A stretch of DNA of 64,000 bases, from positions 2,666,001-2,730,000 of the forward strand of contig NZ_CP116615.1 of the NCBI RefSeq assembly GCF_024832785.1. The letters run 5' to 3'. The translations under genes were made by a program, and so were the position numbers. Shown here piece by piece: positions 37,769 to 49,142 of the stretch. Every line of letters begins with the position of its first letter. The stretch's first letter is position 1. Source of the DNA: Fontisphaera persica (lineage in GTDB: Bacteria; Verrucomicrobiota; Verrucomicrobiia; Limisphaerales; Fontisphaeraceae). The notes beneath the pieces are model-generated. The model searched no databases, had not been told where the DNA came from, and was given only the letters and a program-made list of their open reading frames with translations.

Positions 37769-40700
37769 TTAACGGCTGCGAAGTTTCAAAATGGAAATGG
37801 AGAAGGGAGGGAATTCGCGGATGAAGCTGGCGCTCAGGCCCCGGATTTTTTGCGTGCGCGGCACGATATTGCGCGGCTGCTCGATGGAGTTGGTGTCCGT
37901 GAGGGCGTTGGCGGCCAGTTGCACCAGCTCGCCATCGGCGCGGAGGCGCGGCGCGCCGCTGATTTGGATGGCCAGCGGTTGCAGGCGGTCAGCGATATTG
38001 ACGACTTTCACAAAGATTTCTCCGGTGGCGCGGCGGCGGGTGACGCTGAAAAACATCTCGCGAATGGGCTGCGGCGGCGGGGGCGCTCCGCCGCGCGGGG
38101 CGCGCGGCTGCCAGGTGCGGGTGGGGACATTTTGCGTGTCGGTCGCCAGGATTTCATCGCCGTGGATGGTGCTGAACATTTGCTGGGCGTAATAAGCGGG
38201 TGAACCGTAGCTGGTCAGCGCGTCATAACCAATCAAATCCGAGCTCCATTGCATGGAGCGGCCCTGGCCGGTGAGCTGGCTGACGTTGACAAACAACGGC
38301 GCGTAGCAATGCATCAGGACGATGTCGGAATTGCGTTCCATGCCGGTCATCCAGGCGGCGTCCCCCAGGGCGCCTGCCATGTTGGGGGTGGGGGAGCCAA
38401 CCCGCGTGGCCCATTCGCCGCAATAGATTTTCGTGACGTTGGTGCGGGGATAGCGGTCGTAATCAAGCGCGTGGGCCATCATCTCCTCCAGGGAGCGGTA
38501 ATAATGCTCATCCACCAAATCGGGCACGCGGCTGCGGACAATCTGGCTGGGATGCTCGTAGCCGATGGAGGAAATGACCTTGAGGTGGGGGTACTTGGCC
38601 TTGATGGCATCATAAAATTGAGCGAAACGACCGTCATAACTGCCGCTGCGGTCAAACCAGTCTTCGTTGCCAATTTCCACAAAATTCAACTTGAAGGGCT
38701 TGGGGTGGCCGTCACGTGCGCGCTGGGCGCCCCAGCGGGTGGTGGTATCGCCGATGACATACTCGATTTGCTCCAGCGCCTCCTGCACATAAGGCTCCAG
38801 GGCCGGGCCGGGTTCAATGTATTTGCGGTCGAGGGTGTAGCCCGCAAACACGCCCATGATAGGCTCCATGTTCAAATCTTCGCACCACTCCAAAAACTCC
38901 AACAGCCCAAAACCGTCGGTGGACCAATAGCCCCAGGGGCTGCGATGGCCCGGCCGCTGCTCCACCGGCCCGATGGTTTTCTTCCAATCAAACCGCTCGG
39001 CCAGATTGTTGCCCTCGAGGTAATTGCCCCCGGGAAAACGCAGGGTTTTGGGCTGCATGTCAGCCAGGAGCTGCATGATGTCCGGGCGCGTGCCATTGGG
39101 GCGGTTCTTGTAAGTGGGCGGAAAAAGCGAGACGTGCTGAAACCAAATCAGGCCGGGCTGGGTGGTGGTGATGACGAAGCGATTGTCCTTGGAGACGGGC
39201 GCTTTTTTGGTTTTCAAGAGGACCTGGTACTTCTGCCACTGGCCGGTAATCTTCGGCACCACCGCGGTGGCAAACACCTGCTTGCCGTCCTGGCTTTCGA
39301 GCGAGAGCGTGAGCGGGCCGGAAAACTGCTCGGCCCGCGCATAAAACGTGGCGCGGTAGGTGGTGTTGGGACGCACCGGGATGCCCCAAAATCCGCCATT
39401 GGCAATGCCCGCCGGAGCGGCCGCCGAGGCCCGCGAGGCGTCCACTTTCAGGCTCAGATTTAAAGCTTCATTCAGCGGCTGGGAGGGGTCCAGCGCCAGC
39501 GTGGCCTCGCCCACCGCGCTCCAATAGACCGGCTCTTTGGGGTTTGCTTTGAAGGAGCGATTGCGAATCAGCTCCGCGTAGAGGCCGCCTTCGTAGGAAA
39601 AATTAATTTCCTCGGTCATCAAGCCATACAACAGCGGGCTGACTTGGCCGGTCACCTTTCCGGCATCAATCTGGAGCACCGGCATCGGGCCGGTGGCCGC
39701 AGAGGCGCCGGGGGGAGTGGCTGGCGCGGCAGGGGCGGGCGCCGGCGCCGGCGCTGCCGCAGGCGCGGGAGTGGACGGCGCAGCCCCGGCCAGGGCCTCG
39801 GGAATGATTTCAATGGCATTGATTTCCGGGTTCTCCACCTTCGGGGTGAAGGTAATCCGCAACATGCCATTGGTGATTTCCACCGGCACCGTCTCGATGT
39901 AGGCGCGGTTGGGACCGCCGGTTTTCGCCCAAATATCAAAGTCCTTAAATTCGCGCCCTTGCACGTTGTAGGAGAAGACGCGTTGCCCCGGACCGGTGAT
40001 GCCCTCAAACGTCTCGGCAAAGTGCAGTTTCACCACATACTTGCCGTTGGGCAGCGGCAGGGAAAACGATTCCATGGAATAGCGCTCCGTCAGATAAAGG
40101 CCCGGATCCTTGGTGTTGGCAATCACCGTGGCAGGGTCGCGGCCCACCGTCGCGCCGCCTTCAAATCCGCGCTCAGCCTCCCATATATTGCCGGCGGAGT
40201 CCTTGAAAGGGGTGTCCTGGCCGGCCTTGATGCGAATAATCTTGGCGCCAGCCCCCGCAGCGGGGGCGGCGGATGTGGCCGGGGCAGGCTGGCCAGCCGG
40301 CGCTGCGGCGGCAGGCGGAATGGCAATGGCCGGAGGCAGCGGCAAATCCTCAAACAACAACGGCGCCATCTGATAGAGGCTGCGCCGCCAGGATTGCCAT
40401 TCGTGGCCGGTTTGGGGCGACTCATAATAGACGCTGTTGATGCCGGCTTGTTTCAACGCCTCCACGTTGGCTTTGGCAATGGCCGCGCCGTTCTCGCGGC
40501 TGCCATAACTGATAAACACCAGTTTGACTTTCTCCTTGAACTTCGCCAGGTCGGTGATGTTGGAGAGGGAGATGCTGCCGCCGCTGAACACGCCAATGTG
40601 GGAAAACTTGTCGAGGTTGGCCAGGGTGATGGCCCGGGTCTGCATGCCGCCCATCGAGAGGCCGGCCATGGCGCGGTGCGGCTGATCCGCAAGCGTGCGG

Positions 40701-41584
40701 AAGTTGGCGTCAATAAAGGGAATCAGGTCATCCACCAACACGCGCTCGAAGGGGCCAAAATTGAACATCCTCCCGCCAGGACCCATCAGGCCTCTACCGG
40801 GCGGCGGCGGCGCGGGTGCCGGCGGCGGATCACCGGCAGCAGTGGGCGTGGCGGCTGGCGCTGGCGCTGGTGCTGGAGCGGGCGCCGGGCCGCGTCCCGG
40901 CCCAAACGCGCCCGGCACGTAGCTGTTGGCCATGACGATGATGAAGGATCGGGCTTTGCCCGCGGCAATCAAATTGTCCATGATGCGGCCGGTAAAGCCC
41001 TGGCTGCCCCAGCCAGTTTCGTCCTCGCCCCCGCCATGCTGCAAATAGAGCACGGGGTAACGCTTGGTGACGTTCTGGTCATAATCCGGCGGGGTATAGA
41101 CAAAGCAGCGCAGCGTGGCATTGGCGTTTTTCGAGTAAAACCACACCTGCCGAAGCTGCCCGTGCGGCACGTTCTTCAGCGCGTAAAAATCCTGGTCGTG
41201 CGCCGGCACCTCCACGGCGCTGCCCCAGCGGCTGCCGCCGTAAAAATAGAGGGTGCCGGGGTCGGGCACGCCAGCGCCGTCTATGACCAGTTGATAATAG
41301 TGGAAACCTTCGTCCATGGGATTGGACATGCCCGTCCAGGCGCCGTCCTCGCCCTTGGTGAGCGGGTATTTGGTGCCGCCCAGAAAGTCGAGCACCACAT
41401 TCTGGGCCTGGGGGGCTACAATGCGCACGCGCACGCGGCGCTCGGAGTTGACTTGCGGATATTGTTTGCCCGGTTGATTCAAAACCGAAGGCTTCCAATC
41501 ATCCGCCGGTGCATTGGTTTGCGCCTGGCCAAACTGGCCCAGGAGCAAGGCCGACAACAACAGAGTGGTGAGTTGGGTTTTCAT
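37769..41584 (-). CDS. Trifunctional CE1 esterase-malectin-GH51 arabinofuranosidase
   Basis: 1271 residues from ATG 41584, chosen because the signal peptide (MKTQLTTLLLSALLLG...) starts there; the frame is open 54 codons further up. Order: an E-set/Ig-like domain (about 35-125), then a CE1 esterase (about 130-420, nucleophile in GLSMGG, about S310, histidine in TGHEWQSW). Next is a malectin-like carbohydrate-binding domain (about 435-560), a Pro/Ala linker and a GH51 module (about 600-1271, acid/base in GNEDW about E974, nucleophile in CGEWAT about E1057). A Pro/Ala-rich loop interrupts the esterase at about 215-265. One chain could remove both ferulate (or acetyl) and arabinose from feruloylated arabinoxylan. 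Activities are inferred from family. Confidence 0.88.
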   Translation of the reverse strand: MKTQLTTLLLSALLLGQFGQAQTNAPADDWKPSVLNQPGKQYPQVNSERRVRVRIVAPQAQNVVLDFLGGTKYPLTKGEDGAWTGMSNPMDEGFHYYQLVIDGAGVPDPGTLYFYGGSRWGSAVEVPAHDQDFYALKNVPHGQLRQVWFYSKNANATLRCFVYTPPDYDQNVTKRYPVLYLQHGGGEDETGWGSQGFTGRIMDNLIAAGKARSFIIVMANSYVPGAFGPGRGPAPAPAPAPAPAATPTAAGDPPPAPAPPPPGRGLMGPGGRMFNFGPFERVLVDDLIPFIDANFRTLADQPHRAMAGLSMGGMQTRAITLANLDKFSHIGVFSGGSISLSNITDLAKFKEKVKLVFISYGSRENGAAIAKANVEALKQAGINSVYYESPQTGHEWQSWRRSLYQMAPLLFEDLPLPPAIAIPPAAAAPAGQPAPATSAAPAAGAGAKIIRIKAGQDTPFKDSAGNIWEAERGFEGGATVGRDPATVIANTKDPGLYLTERYSMESFSLPLPNGKYVVKLHFAETFEGITGPGQRVFSYNVQGREFKDFDIWAKTGGPNRAYIETVPVEITNGMLRITFTPKVENPEINAIEIIPEALAGAAPSTPAPAAAPAPAPAPAAPATPPGASAATGPMPVLQIDAGKVTGQVSPLLYGLMTEEINFSYEGGLYAELIRNRSFKANPKEPVYWSAVGEATLALDPSQPLNEALNLSLKVDASRASAAAPAGIANGGFWGIPVRPNTTYRATFYARAEQFSGPLTLSLESQDGKQVFATAVVPKITGQWQKYQVLLKTKKAPVSKDNRFVITTTQPGLIWFQHVSLFPPTYKNRPNGTRPDIMQLLADMQPKTLRFPGGNYLEGNNLAERFDWKKTIGPVEQRPGHRSPWGYWSTDGFGLLEFLEWCEDLNMEPIMGVFAGYTLDRKYIEPGPALEPYVQEALEQIEYVIGDTTTRWGAQRARDGHPKPFKLNFVEIGNEDWFDRSGSYDGRFAQFYDAIKAKYPHLKVISSIGYEHPSQIVRSRVPDLVDEHYYRSLEEMMAHALDYDRYPRTNVTKIYCGEWATRVGSPTPNMAGALGDAAWMTGMERNSDIVLMHCYAPLFVNVSQLTGQGRSMQWSSDLIGYDALTSYGSPAYYAQQMFSTIHGDEILATDTQNVPTRTWQPRAPRGGAPPPPQPIREMFFSVTRRRATGEIFVKVVNIADRLQPLAIQISGAPRLRADGELVQLAANALTDTNSIEQPRNIVPRTQKIRGLSASFIREFPPFSISILKLRSR

Positions 41585-41702
41585 GGTTGTGGGTGTTTTG
41601 GGTGATTTATCCTTCCGCCATCCAGCCAAAGCCTCCCCGTCGAGCCGCAGAACCGGCGATGGTTTTGCGCACACCGTCCGGTGCTTTCGCCCCGCGGCGT
41701 CA

Positions 41703-41725
41703 CTGTTCATTTTTTGAGTGAACAG
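41703..41725 (-). other. Intercistronic hairpin between CE6 and CE1-malectin-GH51 genes
   Basis: CTGTTCA and TGAACAG form a perfect 7-bp stem with a 9-base loop, 17 bases after the CE6 stop. No T-run follows on the minus strand, so partial termination or mRNA processing is more likely than full termination. The rest of the 158-base gap shows nothing else. Confidence 0.4.
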
Positions 41726-41742
41726 CACAGCGTGCATGGTAA

Positions 41743-44242
<2,500 letters not shown>

Positions 44243-44267
44243 AACTTGCGGTATTGCCCTTCTGAGA

Positions 44268-46667
44268 TTACGGAGATTCTGGTTTCATCAAACGCACATC
44301 AAACACGCCGCCGGCCAGCGCGCCGGGTTTGGCGGCAAACCGGATGACCACGCGGCCATTGGTGGTCCTGGCCAGCAGCGCATCGGGAATGCGATAGCGT
44401 TTCTCAAAGAACTGGCCCGGTTGGTTGTTGTTCAGGGTTTCGGTGGCCAGGCGTTCACCGTTGGCCAGAATGTCGAAGGTGCGGCCCTGGTCGCCGCCCC
44501 AGTAGGTGACGGACAATTCAACGGCTTTCTCGCCGCGGGTGGCCAGGGAGTATTGAAACCATTCACCGTGGCGCCAACGCCGGCCGTTGTGAAGGCCGGT
44601 GGCGACGCGTTCGCCGGCAAAGTCGTGCTCCACTTCGGATTGCTGCTCGCCGACGGCCACGAAATCCAGCGTGCTGGCTTCGCGCCGGGCCTTGGCGCGC
44701 TCCTCGGCGGCCAGTTTTTCGCGCCGCGCCGCCAAAGCTTCGCGGGTGGTCAATTGCCAGTACATCTGATAGCGCTGGTCGTGCAGCCGGAAAAACGGCA
44801 GGAGGGGCAGGCCGTCGGGCGCGGGCGGCTCGACCACTTTGGTCAGGCGGAATCGCAACGGGCCGGCGGCGGTGTCAGGGATAACATGCTGGGGCAGCTC
44901 GTGGGCGGTGGTGAGGAGGACGGGGACACGGTCCAGAGGCACCAGCGGGCCGCTGGCCACGTGGCCCATGCGGCTGTCATTGGCGTATAAACCACGCAAA
45001 TCATTAGTGCCCGCCGGGGAGGCCAGCACGATGGGTCCGTGCAACAAGGCCACCCAGTCTGAACCATCAGGCAGGCGCTCCACCGTGGTGCGCATGGGCA
45101 GGGCAATTTCCACCTGGTCGCCGTCGCGCCAGGAGCGGCGGAGGGCGGCATAAGAGGAAGGTTGGGAAGAAAGCGTGGTGGGCTGGCCGTTGACGCGCAC
45201 GGCGAGGGCCGGGCCGGCCAGCCAGGCGGGATGCCGCACATAAAGGGTGAATTCGGCCGGCTGCTTAAGGTTCAGGGTCAGGCGGGTGCGGGGTTCGTCC
45301 GGGAAGGCAGTTTCCTGGCGGAGGGTTAGCCCCCAGGAGGGCAGATTGACTTGGGAGGCGATGAAGAGATTCACGTACAGGGCGTTGGTGGCGAGGGCAT
45401 AAATGAACGTGCCGTAGCGGCCGGGGTTTTCCATGCCGGTGCCCACACAACACCAGAAGCACTGCGACGGCTGCGAATAAACGCGGTAATGCTGGGGGCG
45501 GATGGGCGTAAAATAAACGTAGCCCGGCCGCTCCGGATGAATGGAGGCCAGGATATGGTTGTATAACGCCCGCTCGTAGTAATCGGCATAGGCCGCCTCG
45601 GGGCGCAGGGCAAACAAATGCTCGGTCAGCCGGAGCATGTTGTAGGTGTTGCAGGTCTCGGGGCCTTCGCGGTGTTCAATCATGCCGCCAAAGTTGCGGG
45701 GGTCGTTGAAGTGCTCGGAAACGCTGTTGCCGCCGAAGGCAACCGTGCGTTTTTGGGTGACATCTTCCCAGAAAAACCGCGCGCCGGTTTCGGCCTGGGA
45801 GTCTCCGGTAATCATGGCCAGGCGGGCCAGGCCGGTGACTTTGGGAATCTGGGTGTTGGCATGCAGGCCGGTCAAGCGGTCTTCCTTGCGTTTCAGCGGC
45901 TCCAGGACGGCCTGATGGCAAAACCGTTGCGCCGCCTGCAGGTATTTTTTGTCGCCAGTGAGGACATACAAGTCGGCCAGCACTTCGTTCATGCCGCCGT
46001 GCTCCTGCGCCAGCATGCGCTGCATTTGGTCATCGCTGAGTTTGGCGATGAGGTCCACGCACCAATCGCCCAGGCGGGTGAGGACGACACGGGCTTGGGC
46101 GTTGCTGGCCAGCAGCCAGGCATCGCGCAGGCCGGCATAAGTTTTATGCAGGTTGTACCAGGGCACCCATTTGCGATGGATGACCTCCACGCGCCCCTCG
46201 CCAATGGCCTGCCACAGTTCGCGGCTGCCCGGCACGCCGCCCAGGTAGCCGTTGCCGGAGGCGGCCTGGCAGCGTTCCATTTCGGCCACCATGTAGGCCA
46301 GGCGTCGGCGCAATTCCCCATCCGGCGTGTCGGCGCCGGCGGCCATCATGGTGGCCAGTGCCGAGAGGTAATGCCCGGCGGTGTGGCCGTCCAGGCCACC
46401 GCTTTCCCAATTCCCGTAGGGGCGCGCGCGCGGGGGCAGGCCCGCTTCGCGCAGCATCGGCGCCAGCAAGCGGTCCGGCTCCAGTGCCAGCAGATAAGCG
46501 CGGTTGATTTGGACGGCGTTGGCAAATGGGCCGTCCAGCAGCCGCACTTGGGTCAATGGCGGCAGGGCCGCGGCAGTGGCGGGTTCTGCCGCCCGGGCCG
46601 GCAGGGCGAGGCTGGCGGCGGCCAGGGCGGCGAGGAGGCTGCAAAGGGTGTGATGGGTTATCGTCAT
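44268..46667 (-). CDS. Secreted GH127-type beta-L-arabinofuranosidase (DUF1680)
   Basis: 799 residues from ATG 46667, where a signal peptide begins; the frame continues to a TTG at 46691. The (alpha/alpha)6 barrel carries the family's zinc-thiolate site: a cysteine in PETCNTYNML and the cluster CFWCCVGTG, one of which is the nucleophile, plus HEHGGMNE-like substrate residues (QEHGGMNEVL). A C-terminal beta-domain follows, with an extra region (about 690-799) resembling DUF4986/CBM modules. These enzymes release beta-L-arabinofuranose, known from hydroxyproline-rich plant glycoproteins and arabinans. Presence beside GH51 and GH43 means both alpha- and beta-linked arabinose can be attacked. Confidence 0.85.
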   Translation of the reverse strand: MTITHHTLCSLLAALAAASLALPARAAEPATAAALPPLTQVRLLDGPFANAVQINRAYLLALEPDRLLAPMLREAGLPPRARPYGNWESGGLDGHTAGHYLSALATMMAAGADTPDGELRRRLAYMVAEMERCQAASGNGYLGGVPGSRELWQAIGEGRVEVIHRKWVPWYNLHKTYAGLRDAWLLASNAQARVVLTRLGDWCVDLIAKLSDDQMQRMLAQEHGGMNEVLADLYVLTGDKKYLQAAQRFCHQAVLEPLKRKEDRLTGLHANTQIPKVTGLARLAMITGDSQAETGARFFWEDVTQKRTVAFGGNSVSEHFNDPRNFGGMIEHREGPETCNTYNMLRLTEHLFALRPEAAYADYYERALYNHILASIHPERPGYVYFTPIRPQHYRVYSQPSQCFWCCVGTGMENPGRYGTFIYALATNALYVNLFIASQVNLPSWGLTLRQETAFPDEPRTRLTLNLKQPAEFTLYVRHPAWLAGPALAVRVNGQPTTLSSQPSSYAALRRSWRDGDQVEIALPMRTTVERLPDGSDWVALLHGPIVLASPAGTNDLRGLYANDSRMGHVASGPLVPLDRVPVLLTTAHELPQHVIPDTAAGPLRFRLTKVVEPPAPDGLPLLPFFRLHDQRYQMYWQLTTREALAARREKLAAEERAKARREASTLDFVAVGEQQSEVEHDFAGERVATGLHNGRRWRHGEWFQYSLATRGEKAVELSVTYWGGDQGRTFDILANGERLATETLNNNQPGQFFEKRYRIPDALLARTTNGRVVIRFAAKPGALAGGVFDVRLMKPESP

Positions 46668-46701
46668 GAGTGGTTGGTCGAGTGCCGACAAGGCCCGGAG
46701 G

Positions 46702-48066
46702 CTATTCGAATTTCCAATGGTCGAGATTCAGCAGCGCCTTGTCGCCGCCGGTGAATTTGAGGCACAAATCACGCACGCCCACCGCGCCTTTGACTTCGCA
46801 GGACACGGTTTTCCAAGACTGCCCGCCGCCGGTGTTTTCGACCTTGCACGTGCCCACCACCTGGCCTTCAGGGCCGTCCAGCCGCAGTTCAATCGTGCCC
46901 CCCTGCTCGCCGCTGGCCACGCGGGCGGTGAACTTTTTCGCCCCGTTGGCGCCAAAATCCACGCCCACGACGCGTACCCAGTCGCCGTGATGCAGGTCGG
47001 CGAGGCACATGCCACCCTCGCTGCAAGGCTCGGTTTCGACGCCGCTTTGGGCATGGAAGGTTTCGCCCTCCACGCGGGCATAGGGATTCACGCGGCCGAT
47101 TTGCTGCACGCCGTTGGTGGTATAGACGACTTTTTTGATGGAGCCGTCCTCGTTGAAGCCAAATTCTTCGATGGCCAGGTTGCGGCGGAAGCCGGTGGGG
47201 ATGCCGGCCTGGCGGGCGACGATGCGATTATGATAGACGTGGTACCAGCGGCCTTTGAATTCAAACTGGGCGGCATGGTTGTTGTTGTTATTGATGGGCG
47301 GCTGGTCGGCCACGACACCGCGATAGGTGTAACCGTTGATGGGATGATTGCTGGTCATGTAATCAATCCGCATCTGCGCGCGCGGGGTGGTGGAATAGGT
47401 GAAATAATAGACGCCATTGCGTTTGAAGACCCAGGCGGCTTCAAAAAAGTTGGTGGCGTTCATTTTGATGATTTCGCCGTCAATGGTAATCATGTCCGGT
47501 TTGAGTTTGGCCACGCGCACGTTGTCATCCCCGTTGCCCCCAAAGTAGAGGTAGGCCTGGCCGTCGTCGTCAATGAAGGCGCCGGGGTCGAAGAGCCACA
47601 TGTTGCGGGCGGGCTGGACGCCGGGGGTGCCGTGGGTAATCAGGGGTTTGCCCAAGGGGTCTTTGAACGGCCCAATGGGCGTCTCCCCCACCGCCACGCC
47701 GATGTTGGCCCCGCCGTTGCCGAAGTAGAGGAAGAACTTGCCGTCGCGTTCGATGGCGGCTGGCGCCCAGGTGCGTTTGGCCCAGGTGGTGCTGTCACTG
47801 GCGCGGAAAACGGAGCCGTGGTCGGTCCAGTTTTTCATGTCACTGCTGGAAACGCAAATGACGTTGGGGATGTTGTAGCTGCCCTGCACGGGGCTTTCGT
47901 CATCATTCGAGCAGTAGATATACACTCGGTCTTTGGTCACCAGCGAGCTGGGGTCGGCCAGGTAGCGGTGCGACACAATCGGGTAATCGGCCCGGGACGA
48001 CAACGCCGGCGCCAAGGCAAGCAACACGCCGGCGGTGAGTGCGAAGGAGTGGCGAGGGGACTTCAT
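46702..48066 (-). CDS. Secreted GH43 with C-terminal CBM6
   Basis: 454 residues from ATG 48066, chosen because MKSPRHSFALTAGV starts the signal peptide; ATG 48090 is possible. The GH43 propeller (about 28-310) begins YPIVSHRYLADPSSLV (base aspartate in LADPS), has MWLFDPGAFIDDDGQAYLYFGG in the middle and NFFEAAWVFKRNGVYYFTYS with the acid glutamate. Residues about 320-454 are a CBM6 beta-sandwich (AQSGVETEPCSEGG, VRDLCLKFTGG) that should bind xylan or arabinoxylan chains. The layout fits arabinoxylan arabinofuranohydrolases. A strong hairpin separates it from the upstream CE1 gene. Confidence 0.9.
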   Translation of the reverse strand: MKSPRHSFALTAGVLLALAPALSSRADYPIVSHRYLADPSSLVTKDRVYIYCSNDDESPVQGSYNIPNVICVSSSDMKNWTDHGSVFRASDSTTWAKRTWAPAAIERDGKFFLYFGNGGANIGVAVGETPIGPFKDPLGKPLITHGTPGVQPARNMWLFDPGAFIDDDGQAYLYFGGNGDDNVRVAKLKPDMITIDGEIIKMNATNFFEAAWVFKRNGVYYFTYSTTPRAQMRIDYMTSNHPINGYTYRGVVADQPPINNNNNHAAQFEFKGRWYHVYHNRIVARQAGIPTGFRRNLAIEEFGFNEDGSIKKVVYTTNGVQQIGRVNPYARVEGETFHAQSGVETEPCSEGGMCLADLHHGDWVRVVGVDFGANGAKKFTARVASGEQGGTIELRLDGPEGQVVGTCKVENTGGGQSWKTVSCEVKGAVGVRDLCLKFTGGDKALLNLDHWKFE

Positions 48067-48137
48067 GGATTTGAGCGGTTGGGGAATCATCCGTGGGATT
48101 TTCAATCAGGGCTGTTTGGGCTTTGTTTCGGTTGGTT

Positions 48138-48172
48138 GGTGGCGAGGGAGCGGGCGGGCGCTCCCCGCCACC
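48138..48172 (-). other. Strong 14-bp intercistronic hairpin
   Basis: GGTGGCG (48138-48144) and GGGAGCG (48146-48152) pair with CGCTCCC (48159-48165) and CGCCACC (48166-48172), with one bulged base and a 6-base loop. It is the strongest hairpin in the window and sits between the CE1 stop (48197) and GH43 start (48066). No T-run follows, so it more likely protects upstream mRNA or tunes stoichiometry than terminates. Confidence 0.55.
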
Positions 48173-48196
48173 TGGAGCTGCGTGGTGAAACACGCC

Positions 48197-49138
<942 letters not shown>

Positions 49139-49142
49139 TCAA

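Noticed and set aside
39644-41605. Plus-strand open frame of 653 codons opposite the CE1-malectin-GH51 gene
   Set aside because: It shows Arg/Gly-rich low complexity produced by the complement of the Pro/Ala-rich linkers; the opposite strand has catalytic motifs in order.
46668-46691. TTG start at 46691 for the GH127 gene (and similarly 48105 for GH43-CBM6)
   Set aside because: Both would put extra residues before a normal signal peptide, while ATG codons at 46667 and 48066 fit.
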